Source: JAVBLQ01 sp031553435
GTDB taxonomy: Bacteria; Bacteroidota; Bacteroidia; Bacteroidales; Azobacteroidaceae
Assembly (NCBI GenBank): GCA_031553435.1
Contig: JAVBLQ010000086.1
Coordinates: 1 to 64,000 of the forward strand
DNA: 64,000 nt
Reading direction: 5' to 3'
Positions 17,956 to 27,798 of this stretch are shown here, piece after piece (position 1 is the first letter of the stretch; each line of letters starts with the position of its first letter). The notes under the pieces are model-generated. The model was not told the origin of the DNA. It was given only the letters and a program-made list of their open reading frames with translations, and did no database searches. A program made the translations under genes and the position numbers.

Positions 17956-18318
17956 ATGTTCAAATCGAAAGAAACCCCATCTTCAGGTATTGCTCATAAT
18001 GCATTGGCTACAGGAACTTTAATTAAAGGAAACATAACTGCAGAAGAAGATTTCCGCATCGATGGAATTGTTGAAGGAAATATCAATTGCAAAGGCAAAG
18101 TTGTGATTGGCCCTCAAGGAGAAGTATATGGAAGCGTTACCTGTCCGAGTGCAGAATTTATGGGAAAAGTTTTTGGCAATGTTATCATACAAGGCAATCT
18201 CGTACTTAAATCAACCTGTGAATATAAAGGCGAGGTTAAAACCCAAACATTAGAGATTGAGCCCGGAGCAATTTTCAATGGAACATGTAAGATGTCTTCT
18301 ACCGATAACGATGACTAA
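17956..18318 (+). CDS. Bactofilin (polymer-forming cytoskeletal protein)
   Basis: 120 aa made almost wholly of a bactofilin beta-helix: regular short repeats such as EDFRIDGIVEGNINCKGKVVIGPQGEVYGSV and later AEFMGKVFGNVIIQGNLVL. Short unstructured ends flank it, with FKSKE at the N terminus, as in membrane-associating bactofilins. These proteins polymerise without nucleotides and help shape the cell or position envelope enzymes. It is not coupled to an M23 peptidase as in some species, although two M23 genes lie elsewhere in the window. Start is the ATG at 17956. Confidence 0.92.
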   Translation: MFKSKETPSSGIAHNALATGTLIKGNITAEEDFRIDGIVEGNINCKGKVVIGPQGEVYGSVTCPSAEFMGKVFGNVIIQGNLVLKSTCEYKGEVKTQTLEIEPGAIFNGTCKMSSTDNDD

Positions 18319-18327
18319 ATGTTTAAG

Positions 18328-18383
18328 GTTTAATGTTGATAGTTGAAAATCTGGTTAATAAATATAAACCTTCAACATTAAAC
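18328..18383. terminator. Hairpin between bactofilin and malQ
   Basis: Perfect 12-bp arms, GTTTAATGTTGA at 18328-18339 and its complement at 18372-18383, with a 32-base loop. It lies between the converging genes and overlaps the malQ stop codon. Confidence 0.5.
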
Positions 18384-21068
18384 ACTTCTACCTGAAATTT
18401 CAATCATTTTTTTCACTCTTCCGGAAAAATCACTACTTTCTGTTATTAATTGTTCAATATCGAGGTGCATCCTGTATCCCCAGTAGTGACGTGAGTTTGC
18501 CGGAACATTGATACGTTCTGCTTCGCAAGGATTTCTTCTAAGTTTATCGTCAATTGATAACCAATCTTGCAAAGGAATGATAGTCAACATAGCCGGAGCC
18601 TGCAGGTGATTCATTAGAATTTGTTCACAAATTTCCGGAATACATTCTTTGGGAGCTTCTCCCCATCTTTGTAAAACTTGATTGTAATATCGTTGTGTCT
18701 TTTCCGGATCTTCTTTCCACCAACCACGAATGGTCGACATATCATGTGTAGACGTCGTACAAACACTTCTATATGGAATCTCCCAAAGATGAGCAAATTC
18801 CATATTGGGCCTTTTAGGCATACGTTCTATTTCCAAACTTAAGATTTGTAGTAAATCCATTACTTCAGGCACAGATTCGGGGATCATTCCCAGATCTTCT
18901 CCGCAAACCAGCATATCCGTACACGAAATCAAAGGAGTTAACCGTTTGCAGGCCTGCTCTTTCCAGAAACTATTATGCCTTCTGTAAAAATAATCCCAAT
19001 ACAAATAATCGAAAGCATTTTTATCCTGATGATTTAATTCCTTGTATATGTATGTATTAGATGCTGATATTCTGGGATGGAATTTATGTTCGTCTTTCGA
19101 ATCGGCAATAAATAGAACTTCGTTGGTAATAGTGTATAAACCCTCTCTTATCGTACTGCTTTTTTCATCCGTTTTTCCTACAAAATGATCTTTGATTTTA
19201 ATCTGAGTATTATAATTCGGATTTAAAGAAAAATGATGTGAAGATGAACGGGTTAAGTACACACTCATTACTTCGTTCGTATATTCTCCGAAAAGTTCGG
19301 AAAGGAATTTTTCATTGATATGAGGCGTAGTGAAACGTTGTTTATTGAAAAACATCCCTGCATTTTTTATCTCCTGAATACTGAAAGGAAGCGAGGGTGT
19401 AAAATGTGCATAAAGTCCTTGTACAGAACATTCCGGTATTTCCCAAATCCTGAAAAAACCCAAAATATGATCTATTCTGTAGGCATCAAAGAAATTCGCC
19501 ATGTTTTGAAAACGTTTTTTCCACCAGGAAAATCCATCTTCTTCCATTTCGTCCCAATTATAAGTGGGAAAACCCCAGTTCTGACCGGTAGCCGAAAAAT
19601 CGTCCGGCGGAGCTCCTGCCTGTGTATTCATATTGAAATATTTAGGCTCGGTCCAGGCTTCCACGCTGGTTTTACTGATACCGATGGGAATATCTCCTTT
19701 TAAGATTACACCACATTTATGTGCATAATCTTTTACTTCTTTCAATTGGAGATATAAATTGTATTGGATATAATAATAAATAGCAATATCTTTATAATCA
19801 GCGTTTTTAGGATCACATAATTTCTTAATGGCCTGCTTGTCGTAAGTAGAATGTTTTTTCCAGGAATTAAAATCCGAAGTTTTGTTTTTATCCCTTAAAT
19901 AAGAATAAGCGGCATAAGGAACAAGCCATTCTTCGTTTTTATCGAAAAAACCTATATATGCTTTTGATTGAAGTACTTTTTCTCCTTCCTGTTGAAAAAT
20001 TTCCCGGAAAAATTCCCATTTATATTGATCTACCTGCTCATAATCAAGTGTTTCCAGAGCATTTAGTTCTTTTTGTCTGGTTTCGAATTTTTTTACTGAT
20101 TCTGGTTTTTTAATTTTTCCTAATTTACTGATATCCAAATACAAAGGATGCAATGCATAAATAGAAATTGCATTATAGGGATATGAATCCAACCAAGTAT
20201 GAGTCATGGTTGTATCATTGATCGGGAGTATCTGGATTATTTTTTGTCCTGTCTGACTAACCCAGTCTACCAGTTTTTTCAAATCACCTAAATCACCGAT
20301 TCCAAAACTATTTTTTGAACGCAAAGAAAAAACAGGAATCACAGTTCCCGCACATTTCCATGGAGCAAGTTCTTCCCTGAAAGTAATATCCGATATGATA
20401 ATCGTCTCATTTTTTCTCAGGAAAGGGAGATGCATGCGACGGTTATTGCCTGTTTCCCAATAGACAAATGAAAAATCATCGTTACATATCAACAATTTAT
20501 ATTCAATCGGATAAGAAAAATCCGTTGCATCCAGTTCAATTTCCCATTCAGGTGATTGATCGCAATTCAGTATCAGCGATTTCTTTACATCCCAGTTACC
20601 CAGAGATTTATGATTTCCGACGATAGCAACTTTCTGATGTTTCTCAACTCTTGGAGCTAAAACCTTTATTTGTACGGTCTTATTATATTTTTTTGTTTTT
20701 CGTTCTGTTTTGTCTTCCCTGGCAAAAAAACTTTTTGTAAAAGCGGATGAATAAAATGCCAATTGCTTGGGACGGCTAAACCACGAATCGTAAACTATAT
20801 AGTTGTGATCTGATTGACTGAGTTTTATTTGATGATTTCTTTGCCATTCTTCATAAAAACGGATATTATTGGATATGAAAAAATAGCGGTATTCTATTAT
20901 TTGCGTTTGGGGTTCAACATCTATTTCCAATGTCCAGATATCACCATGATTATAGCTCATAGGCTTAGCCATAGATACATTCCATGATCCTAATTCGGGA
21001 ATTGAACCTACAACGTATAAAGTTTGACCCCAGGAAGTTTGGTAATTGATGTTAAACGTGATTTTCAT
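18378..21068 (-). CDS. malQ: 4-alpha-glucanotransferase (amylomaltase) with starch-binding domains
   Basis: 896 aa, far longer than E. coli MalQ. Two CBM20-type starch-binding modules come first (about 1-105 and 120-235; each with GSIPELGSW- or GNHKSLGNW-like motifs). A GH77 catalytic domain follows with IPVFSLRSKNSFGIGDLGDL, the nucleophile region YRIDHILGFFRIWEIP and CGEDLGMIPESVPEVM. It disproportionates malto-oligosaccharides in glycogen or starch use and resembles plant DPE2. The longer frame begins at TTG 21098, which is part of the -7 box, so the ATG at 21068 (MKITFNINYQ) is the start. Confidence 0.93.
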   Translation of the reverse strand: MKITFNINYQTSWGQTLYVVGSIPELGSWNVSMAKPMSYNHGDIWTLEIDVEPQTQIIEYRYFFISNNIRFYEEWQRNHQIKLSQSDHNYIVYDSWFSRPKQLAFYSSAFTKSFFAREDKTERKTKKYNKTVQIKVLAPRVEKHQKVAIVGNHKSLGNWDVKKSLILNCDQSPEWEIELDATDFSYPIEYKLLICNDDFSFVYWETGNNRRMHLPFLRKNETIIISDITFREELAPWKCAGTVIPVFSLRSKNSFGIGDLGDLKKLVDWVSQTGQKIIQILPINDTTMTHTWLDSYPYNAISIYALHPLYLDISKLGKIKKPESVKKFETRQKELNALETLDYEQVDQYKWEFFREIFQQEGEKVLQSKAYIGFFDKNEEWLVPYAAYSYLRDKNKTSDFNSWKKHSTYDKQAIKKLCDPKNADYKDIAIYYYIQYNLYLQLKEVKDYAHKCGVILKGDIPIGISKTSVEAWTEPKYFNMNTQAGAPPDDFSATGQNWGFPTYNWDEMEEDGFSWWKKRFQNMANFFDAYRIDHILGFFRIWEIPECSVQGLYAHFTPSLPFSIQEIKNAGMFFNKQRFTTPHINEKFLSELFGEYTNEVMSVYLTRSSSHHFSLNPNYNTQIKIKDHFVGKTDEKSSTIREGLYTITNEVLFIADSKDEHKFHPRISASNTYIYKELNHQDKNAFDYLYWDYFYRRHNSFWKEQACKRLTPLISCTDMLVCGEDLGMIPESVPEVMDLLQILSLEIERMPKRPNMEFAHLWEIPYRSVCTTSTHDMSTIRGWWKEDPEKTQRYYNQVLQRWGEAPKECIPEICEQILMNHLQAPAMLTIIPLQDWLSIDDKLRRNPCEAERINVPANSRHYWGYRMHLDIEQLITESSDFSGRVKKMIEISGRSV

Positions 21069-21095
21069 CTGAAAAAACGGTTTAAAATAACGGCA

Positions 21096-21103
21096 CAAAG
21101 TTA
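21096..21103 (-). promoter_or_regulatory. malQ -7 promoter box
   Basis: TAACTTTG on the minus strand, 27 bases before the malQ ATG. Its TTG is the apparent start of the longest frame, which argues that frame is not translated from there. Confidence 0.6.
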
Positions 21104-21110
21104 ATCATTT

Positions 21111-21151
21111 GAATGAAGAATTAAGAATGAAGAGTGAAGAATTCTTCATTC
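21111..21151. terminator. Hairpin between nrdJ and malQ
   Basis: Perfect 12-bp arms (GAATGAAGAATT at 21111-21122, complement at 21140-21151), 17-base loop. It follows the nrdJ stop on the minus strand and precedes the malQ promoter. Confidence 0.5.
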
Positions 21152-21156
21152 AAAAA

Positions 21157-23691
21157 TTATCCGCATTTGGAATTTCCACAGGTGGTACATCTCAGACAAC
21201 CTTCCTGATAAACCAAGGTTTCATTTCCGCAATTGGGACATTTACCTTTGGCTTCAACTCCATCCAGCACATATTTTTTGAGTGCTCTTTCCACTCCGTT
21301 TTTCCATGTATTGATGGATTCGCTGTTGAGTTCCAATCCTTGTACTAACTTGATTACCTGATCGATAGGCATTCCGTAACGGAGTACACCTGAAATGAGT
21401 TTGGCATAATTCCAGAATTCAGGGGCAAATTTATCCGAAAGCCCTTCTATTGTTGTTTTATAACCACGTTTGTTGGTATATTGGAAGTCATAACGTTTAT
21501 TGCCGTATTCATCCGTATTTTTAATGATGGTCCCTTTGCTGATATTTTTAGGGAGGAAAATTCCTTCTTCTTCATCATTCAAACCGGTAAAAATTTCATA
21601 CGGACGACCATTCAACAGTCCGATAAATGCAATCCATTTTTCCTTATTATTCTGAAATTTAACAATTTCAGCTTCCAGTTCACGCGGACGTTTGGTGACG
21701 ATAACAGGTTGTTCGACACAATTACAATCTTTCTTTTTCTTTTCTTCGGCCGAAATAAGAACGCCGTTTCTTGAACCGTCACGATAAACGGTACAGCCTT
21801 TGCATCCGCATTTCCAAGCTTCTACATATAGCCGGTTAACCAATGATTCTTCCACATTATTCGGAAGATTGATGGTTACACTGATGGAATGATCGACCCA
21901 TTTTTGAATACGTCCTTGCATCCTTACTTTTTGTAACCAGTCAACATCATTGGAAGTTGCTTTGTAATAAGGAGATTTGGCAACCATCTGATCTATCTCT
22001 TCCTGAGTATATTTTTTGGCTGTAGGATATCCGTTAGCTTCCATCCAGTTCACAAATTTGTGGTGAAACACGATGAATTCTTCGAAGGCATCTCCTGTTT
22101 CATCCACGAAATCTACCTTAACGGATGTATCGTTGGGATTCACTTTTCTTCTTCTTTTATAAACGGGTAGGAAAACGGGTTCGATGCCGGAAGTCGTTTG
22201 CGTCATCAAACTGGTAGTTCCTGTGGGAGCAACAGTGAGACATGCTATATTGCGACGACCGTATTTAACCATATCGTTATAGAATTCCTGATCCAAATTT
22301 TTCAGACGATTGATGAAAGGATTATTTTCTTCTCTTTTGGCATCATAAATTTCGAAAGCGCCACGTTCTTTAGCCATATTGACGGAAGATCTGTAAGCTT
22401 CCAAGGCAAGGATTTGATGTATATTTTCAGAAAAATCGGTTGCTTCTTCAGTTCCGTAACGAAGTCCCATAGCAGCAAGCATATCGCCTTCTGCGGTAAT
22501 TCCTACTCCGGTACGCCTTCCTTGCAAAGTTTTCTTGTAGATTTTTTCCCAAAGGAGTCTTTCAGAATGTTTAATTTCTTCACCTTCAGGATCTGAATCT
22601 ATTTTTTGGAAAATCATTTCTATTTTTTCGGCTTCCAGATCGATGATATCGTCCATTATTCTTTGAGCCAATCCCACATGTTTTTTGAAAAGTTCGTAAT
22701 CAAAATATGCGTTGGGTTTGAAAGGATTAACCACATAAGAATATAAGTTAATGGCTAACAAGCGACAACTATCATAAGGACAAAGAGGTATTTCGCCGCA
22801 AGGATTCGTTGACACTGTTTTGAAACCAAGGTCAGCATAACAATCCGGAATCGATTCCTTGATAATTGTATCCCAAAATAGAACTCCAGGCTCTGCAGAT
22901 CGCCATGCGTTGTGTACAATCTTCTTCCAAAGTGTCTGGGCATCTATCTCTTGGGTTGTTGTAGGATTCTTTGAATCAATCGGATATTGTTGAATATAAG
23001 GTCTTCCATCAACAACAGCCTGCATGAAATCATCATCGATTTTCACAGATATATTGGCTCCAGTGACCTTTCCTTCAATCATTTTTGCATCAATAAATGA
23101 CTCTGAATCAGGATGTTTTATGGAAACGCTCAACATCAACGCTCCTCTCCTGCCATCTTGGGCAACCTCACGCGTTGAATTGGAATAACGTTCCATAAAC
23201 GGCACTAAACCAGTTGAAGTCAACGCCGAATTTTTCACCTGGGAACCTTTTGGGCGAATATGGGAAAGGTCATGCCCCACTCCTCCCCTTCGTTTCATCA
23301 ACTGGACTTGTTCTTCATCGATCTTAATAATAGCTCCGTAAGAATCTGCAGAACCATCCATACCGATGACGAAACAGTTGGATAAAGATGCTATTTGAAA
23401 ATTATTTCCGATACCTGTCATCGGACTTCCCTGAGGAACAATGTATTTGAATTTGTCAAACAAATCATACAATTGTTTTTCAGATAAAGGGTTGGCATAT
23501 TTTTTTTCAATGCGTGCAATTTCTCCGGCCAGTCTTTTGTGCATGTCATCCGGAGATTTTTCATAAATATTTCCAAAGGCATCTTTCAGGGCGTACTTAT
23601 TCACCCAAACCTTTGCAGCCAATTCATCGCCGGAAAAATAGTCAAGAGAAGCTTCATACGCTTCGTCAAAAGAGTAAGTTTGATTTTTCAC
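21157..23691 (-). CDS. nrdJ: Adenosylcobalamin-dependent ribonucleotide reductase (class II)
   Basis: 844 aa. It reduces ribonucleotides to deoxyribonucleotides using a B12 radical, with no oxygen requirement. Visible are SLSNCFVIGMDGSADSYGAI, RRGGVGHDLSHIRPKG, the active-site NPCGEIPLCPYDSCRL, and CLTVAPTGTTSLM. The C terminus is cysteine-rich (CPNCGNETLVYQEG, CTTCGNSKCG), usual for NrdJ redox tails or zinc ribbons. The start is GTG at 23691; no in-frame ATG lies close by. I looked for a cobalamin riboswitch in the roughly 300 bases upstream and saw none. Confidence 0.93.
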   Translation of the reverse strand: MKNQTYSFDEAYEASLDYFSGDELAAKVWVNKYALKDAFGNIYEKSPDDMHKRLAGEIARIEKKYANPLSEKQLYDLFDKFKYIVPQGSPMTGIGNNFQIASLSNCFVIGMDGSADSYGAIIKIDEEQVQLMKRRGGVGHDLSHIRPKGSQVKNSALTSTGLVPFMERYSNSTREVAQDGRRGALMLSVSIKHPDSESFIDAKMIEGKVTGANISVKIDDDFMQAVVDGRPYIQQYPIDSKNPTTTQEIDAQTLWKKIVHNAWRSAEPGVLFWDTIIKESIPDCYADLGFKTVSTNPCGEIPLCPYDSCRLLAINLYSYVVNPFKPNAYFDYELFKKHVGLAQRIMDDIIDLEAEKIEMIFQKIDSDPEGEEIKHSERLLWEKIYKKTLQGRRTGVGITAEGDMLAAMGLRYGTEEATDFSENIHQILALEAYRSSVNMAKERGAFEIYDAKREENNPFINRLKNLDQEFYNDMVKYGRRNIACLTVAPTGTTSLMTQTTSGIEPVFLPVYKRRRKVNPNDTSVKVDFVDETGDAFEEFIVFHHKFVNWMEANGYPTAKKYTQEEIDQMVAKSPYYKATSNDVDWLQKVRMQGRIQKWVDHSISVTINLPNNVEESLVNRLYVEAWKCGCKGCTVYRDGSRNGVLISAEEKKKKDCNCVEQPVIVTKRPRELEAEIVKFQNNKEKWIAFIGLLNGRPYEIFTGLNDEEEGIFLPKNISKGTIIKNTDEYGNKRYDFQYTNKRGYKTTIEGLSDKFAPEFWNYAKLISGVLRYGMPIDQVIKLVQGLELNSESINTWKNGVERALKKYVLDGVEAKGKCPNCGNETLVYQEGCLRCTTCGNSKCG

Positions 23692-23719
23692 TTTTATAAT
23701 ATTTTTATGTAAAAACAGT

Positions 23720-23727
23720 TATCTTTG
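23720..23727 (+). promoter_or_regulatory. Orphan plus-strand -7 box
   Basis: TATCTTTG, followed by CAGCAGG, just like the serC promoter region (TAACTTTGCAGCA). It points toward the nitroreductase gene about 310 bases away, and no gene starts directly behind it. The stretch 23728-23937 is AT-rich with no supported frame, so it may be a long leader, a small RNA or chance. Confidence 0.3.
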
Positions 23728-23937
23728 CAGCAGGAATGGTAAAGAAATAATTCATCCCAATCAGACTGCAATATTAAATATTCTTTTCTTATATAACAAA
23801 TCAAACAAGCTTTTTCCTATAATTTAAATCCAAAGTTTTCTTAAAAAATATTTAATTACCTAATTATTAGATTTATTTTTTTTAATAAAAGAAAAAATAT
23901 TTTCCAAAAAGAAAATCATATATAATTACAAGTTGAT

Positions 23938-24005
23938 AGTTACGAGTTACAAGTTATTGATTGAGAATGTAAAAACGGTTAAAGCGTAACTTGTAACTCG
24001 TGACT
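23938..24005. repeat. Palindrome overlapping the nitroreductase promoter
   Basis: Arms 23938-23956 and 23987-24005 match at 18 of 19 positions with a 30-base loop. The words GAGTTACAAGTTA and its complement dominate. The right arm contains the TTG of the -33 box, so the repeat supplies part of the promoter. Confidence 0.7.
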
Positions 24006-24021
24006 TTTATCACTATCTTTG
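23991..24021 (+). promoter_or_regulatory. Nitroreductase promoter
   Basis: TTG at 23991-23993, a 20-base spacer, and TATCTTTG at 24014-24021. This is a textbook Bacteroidota promoter. It leaves a leader of only about ten bases before the ATG at 24037. Confidence 0.7.
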
Positions 24022-24036
24022 GAAAATTTTTTATCT

Positions 24037-24774
24037 ATGGATTATTTAAAAGAAAGAAGAAGTATCAGAAAATACACCCATCAGGATGTTTCCGATGAAA
24101 TATTGGAAAATTTGCTTTCTCTCGCGGCAAGGTCATCAACTACCGGAAATATGCAATTATATAGTGTTGTTGTTACCCGGTCGGAAGAAGGGAAAAAAGC
24201 ATTGGCTCCTACTCATTTCAACCAGCCGATGGTTACACAAGCGCCTGTGATTTTAACCTTTTGTGCTGACTTCAACAGATTTAACAAATGGTGCGAGCAA
24301 CGAAATGCGGTTCCGGGATATGATAATTTCCAATCGTTTCTGACAGCGATGATAGATGCCGTAATTTTTGCACAAACTTTTTGTGTTGCGGCAGAGCGCG
24401 AAGGACTTGGAATCTGCTACATTGGCACAACTACCTATAATACGGATAAAATCACGGAAATATTGGAACTACCCAAATTTGTTGTTCCTATCATAACTAT
24501 TACATTGGGTTATCCGGAAGTTATTCCGGAACAACCGGATCGACTTCCAATCAGGTCGATATTACACAAAGAAACATACCAAGATTATACATCTGAAAAT
24601 ATTGATGAAATTTATTCTTATAAGGAATCATTGCCGGAAATGAAAAAATTTGTCCTGGAAAATGCTAAAGAAACCTTAGCGCAAGTATTTACAGATGTGA
24701 GATATACGAAGACCAATAATGAATATTTCTCAGAGGTGTTTTTGAAAGTTTTGAAGAATCAGGGATTTTTTTAA
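24037..24774 (+). CDS. Nitroreductase family flavoprotein
   Basis: 245 aa from the ATG at 24037. The six extra residues of the longer frame would start at TTG inside the -7 box. The FMN-binding N terminus has RRSIRKYTHQDV and SSTTGNMQLYSVVV, the middle has AAEREGLGICYIG, and ITLGYPEVIPEQPDRLP follows. This layout fits NfsA/FRP-type NAD(P)H-dependent flavin oxidoreductases, which reduce nitro or quinone compounds, but the physiological substrate is unknown. The last codons overlap the convergent dipeptidase gene by four bases. Confidence 0.88.
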   Translation: MDYLKERRSIRKYTHQDVSDEILENLLSLAARSSTTGNMQLYSVVVTRSEEGKKALAPTHFNQPMVTQAPVILTFCADFNRFNKWCEQRNAVPGYDNFQSFLTAMIDAVIFAQTFCVAAEREGLGICYIGTTTYNTDKITEILELPKFVVPIITITLGYPEVIPEQPDRLPIRSILHKETYQDYTSENIDEIYSYKESLPEMKKFVLENAKETLAQVFTDVRYTKTNNEYFSEVFLKVLKNQGFF

Positions 24775-25517
24775 TTTTCAATTAATTTGTATTTTCTTTT
24801 TGCTTCGTTCAGTGAGCATGCATTGAAATGCCACCATTCGCCTCTTACGGTTTGGAATCCGGCGTGTAACATGACTTTTCTCAGAAGTCTTCGATTCTCA
24901 ACTTGTTCTTTGGTTAATAAACCCAGAAGAATTAAGGAATCTTCTTTATTGATACCGGATTTATGACTGAAACTGTCGAAAGGAGTACCCATGTCCAATG
25001 GATTGTTTGAAGAGTCACAGATTGTTAAATCAACGGCCGCTCCGTAATTATGTAATCCTGTTCTTTCAGGATTGGCAACATAAGCCTGATATGGAGTACC
25101 TTTAACCGAATCATACATTTTCCGTTGTATATGAACAGGACGAACTGCATCGTATATCAAAAGTTGCATTCCTGGCCGGATGCTATCTAAATGTTTCTGG
25201 GCTTTCACAACCATTTTTGCCACATCCGGTTGCAGGTAAGCATTTTTCAGGCTATCATACAATATTTTGCCTGTAAAATTATCTATTGTTGCATATTTTA
25301 ACTCAACCAGGATACGGGGGTTTAGTTTCTGGACATCGATCAATCCGGAAGATTCCAACTGTAACATTATTCCGGAAGAGTATCCCGACTCTTCATTTTT
25401 ATTATTTTTTTCAGTTGAAACAGAATCTTTTACGATTATTTCTTTTTGTGAATTCCGATTATTGCGGGAACAACTTAATAGAATCAGGATACAAAATAAA
25501 TATATAATTTGCTTCAT
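24771..25517 (-). CDS. D-alanyl-D-alanine dipeptidase (VanX/DdpX family) lipoprotein
   Basis: 248 aa. A signal peptide ends in the lipobox LLSC (Cys16), so the enzyme is a lipoprotein facing the periplasm. The M15D zinc-peptidase motifs are present: YDAVRPVHIQRKMYD (catalytic Arg region), GLHNYGAAVDLTI (His and Asp ligands) and GEWWHFN (Glu and His). The family hydrolyses D-Ala-D-Ala. Outside vancomycin-resistance clusters it usually serves cell-wall recycling or nutrition, and no van genes are nearby. A promoter lies at 25564-25593. Confidence 0.9.
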   Translation of the reverse strand: MKQIIYLFCILILLSCSRNNRNSQKEIIVKDSVSTEKNNKNEESGYSSGIMLQLESSGLIDVQKLNPRILVELKYATIDNFTGKILYDSLKNAYLQPDVAKMVVKAQKHLDSIRPGMQLLIYDAVRPVHIQRKMYDSVKGTPYQAYVANPERTGLHNYGAAVDLTICDSSNNPLDMGTPFDSFSHKSGINKEDSLILLGLLTKEQVENRRLLRKVMLHAGFQTVRGEWWHFNACSLNEAKRKYKLIEN

Positions 25518-25563
25518 TTGTGCTATTTTAGCAGAATTTATTCTAAAAAATCCAATTTCAGCA

Positions 25564-25593
25564 CAAAATTACTTAAAAAAATTTCATCTCAAA
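25564..25593 (-). promoter_or_regulatory. Dipeptidase gene promoter
   Basis: On the minus strand TTTG (25590-25593), an 18-base spacer and TAATTTTG (25564-25571). The ATG is at 25517. Confidence 0.55.
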
Positions 25594-25608
25594 ATCTGAA
25601 ATTAAACA

Positions 25609-27792
25609 TTACCTGATAAACAATAACTCTCTGTATTTCGGCAAAGTCCACATTTCATTATCAACCGTTAATTCTAATTTGTCGATATGATAGCGGATTT
25701 CGTCGAAATAAGGGGTTATTTTTTCGCAATATGCAAGCGCTTTTTCCCGTTCATTTTCGATTTTATTCGCCACTTTGCGTGCTTCAATCATTTCATCCAC
25801 TTTCGATTTGATGATATTGAGATGATTGGCGATATCTTCAATGATCATCATATTTTGAGATGCAAGCTTTTCCGCTTTTTCCTTATCGTACAATGAATGT
25901 ATTTTCGATACGTTATCCAACAATAAACCCTGATAACGAGTGGCTACGGGAATAATATGATTCATGGCCAAATCGCCTAATACACGCGCTTCGATCTGAA
26001 TTTTCTTGGTGTACTGTTCCCATTTCACTTCATTGCGGGCATGAAGTTCTTTTTGGCTTAAAACAGCTGTTTGAGCAAATAATTCGACAGATTCATGTGT
26101 CAGATAAGAATCGTAAATGACAGGAACGCGGGTTTCGCAATCCAAACCGCGTTTGACAGCTTCCACTTTCCATTCGTCACTATATCCGTTGCCATCGAAA
26201 CGAATATTTCGGGATTCCTTGATATTTTTACGGACAACAGCAAAAATAGCATCTTCTTTCTTTGTACCTTTTGCAATCAAAGCATCTACTTCGATCTTGA
26301 AAGTTTTCAATTGTCCTGCCACAGCCGTATTGAGCGCTAACATAGCAGAAGCACAGTTGGCAGAAGAACCTACGGCCCGGAATTCAAAACGGTTTCCGGT
26401 GAAAGCAAACGGAGAAGTCCGGTTACGATCGGTATTATCAACCAGAATTTCCGGTATATGATTTAACGACAGGCGTGTTCCCTTTTTTTCAGTGACTTCG
26501 ATTTCCTTGATTCCATCACTTGCTTCAAGTTCGTCCAACAGCATAGATATCTGACTACCCATAAATACTGAAATAATAGCGGGAGGCGCTTCATTTGCAC
26601 CTAAACGATGGGCATTGGTAGCCGAAGAAATACTGGCTTTCAATAACGCATTATTCTTATATACAGCCATTAATACATTAGAAATGAAAGTGATGAATTG
26701 CAAATTTTGTCCGGCATTTTTACCAGGGCCCAGCAAATTGATTCCTGTATTTGTGCCTAATGACCAGTTATTGTGTTTTCCCGAACCATTGATTCCTTTG
26801 AACGGTTTTTCATGCAACAACACCCGGAAGCTATGACGATCGGCAACAATTTTCATTACGGACATCAACAATAAGTTATGATCCACTGCCAGATTGCATT
26901 CCTCGAAGATCGGGGCCAGTTCAAACTGATTGGGAGCCACTTCATTATGACGGGTCTTCACAGGAATACTCAACTTGTAACATTCAAACTCCAGATCACG
27001 CATGAAAGCTGCTACTCTGGTAGGAATTGATCCGAAATAGTGATCTTCCAACTGTTGGTTTTTAGCGCTGTCGTGCCCCATCAAAGTACGCTCAGTTAGC
27101 ACTAAATCCGGACGAGCTGCATATAAAGCTTCATCCACGAGGAAATACTCCTGTTCCCAACCCAAGTATGAATATACCTTCCTGACACTTGGATCGAAAT
27201 ACCGGCAAACATCTGTAGCTGCTTTATCCACAGCTTGAATTGACTTTAATAATGGTGTTTTATAATCCAGTGCTTCACCTGTATAGGAAATAAAAATAGT
27301 AGGAATACACAATGTGTCTTTGATAATGAATGCAGGAGAAGACGGATCCCATGCAGTATATCCGCGAGCTTCAAAAGTATTGCGGATACCGCCGCTCGGA
27401 AAACTGGAAGCATCGGGCTCTTGTTGAGCCAGTAATTTACCTGAAAACTCTTCAATCACTCCTCCGTTCCCATCAAAATCGATGAAAGCATCATGTTTTT
27501 CTGCGGTACCGTCGGTCAAGGGGTGAAACCAGTGCGTGTAATGTGTAGCTCCCATTTCCATGGCCCACATTCGTATTCCGGCAGCCACATGGTTGGCTAC
27601 TTCTCTATCCAAAGGTTCTCCTTTATCAATAGCATTTAATACTAATTTCAATGTTTCTTTGGAAAGATATTTGCGCATATTTTTTCTGTCAAAGACATAT
27701 TTACCGAAATAATCGGATGTTTTTTCTGCAGGTGCTGCAAGGTCTAATGCTTTCCTTTTGGAAGCTTCTTCTACGGCTTTAAATCGTAACAT
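25609..27792 (-). CDS. glnN: Glutamine synthetase type III
   Basis: 727 aa, the size of GSIII, much longer than GSI. It condenses glutamate and ammonia to glutamine with ATP. Motifs include FPSGGIRNTFEARGYTAWDP near residue 135, the catalytic NEVAPNQFELAPIFEE, NGSGKHNNWSLGTNTG and the C-terminal helical extension special to type III enzymes. GSIII is typical of Bacteroidales and some cyanobacteria. It lies 6 bases after asnA on the same strand, forming an ammonia-assimilating operon of asparagine and glutamine synthesis. Confidence 0.96.
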   Translation of the reverse strand: MLRFKAVEEASKRKALDLAAPAEKTSDYFGKYVFDRKNMRKYLSKETLKLVLNAIDKGEPLDREVANHVAAGIRMWAMEMGATHYTHWFHPLTDGTAEKHDAFIDFDGNGGVIEEFSGKLLAQQEPDASSFPSGGIRNTFEARGYTAWDPSSPAFIIKDTLCIPTIFISYTGEALDYKTPLLKSIQAVDKAATDVCRYFDPSVRKVYSYLGWEQEYFLVDEALYAARPDLVLTERTLMGHDSAKNQQLEDHYFGSIPTRVAAFMRDLEFECYKLSIPVKTRHNEVAPNQFELAPIFEECNLAVDHNLLLMSVMKIVADRHSFRVLLHEKPFKGINGSGKHNNWSLGTNTGINLLGPGKNAGQNLQFITFISNVLMAVYKNNALLKASISSATNAHRLGANEAPPAIISVFMGSQISMLLDELEASDGIKEIEVTEKKGTRLSLNHIPEILVDNTDRNRTSPFAFTGNRFEFRAVGSSANCASAMLALNTAVAGQLKTFKIEVDALIAKGTKKEDAIFAVVRKNIKESRNIRFDGNGYSDEWKVEAVKRGLDCETRVPVIYDSYLTHESVELFAQTAVLSQKELHARNEVKWEQYTKKIQIEARVLGDLAMNHIIPVATRYQGLLLDNVSKIHSLYDKEKAEKLASQNMMIIEDIANHLNIIKSKVDEMIEARKVANKIENEREKALAYCEKITPYFDEIRYHIDKLELTVDNEMWTLPKYRELLFIR

Positions 27793-27798
27793 AATTGT

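Noticed and set aside
23692..24013. Possible cobalamin riboswitch before the B12-dependent reductase
   Set aside because: No B12-box-like sequence or suitable stem on the minus strand; the region is AT-rich with one palindrome belonging to the other gene.
24771..25517. Vancomycin-resistance vanX
   Set aside because: Family match is to D-Ala-D-Ala dipeptidases but there is no vanA/H/R/S nearby and the protein is a lipoprotein; recycling or nutrition is more plausible.
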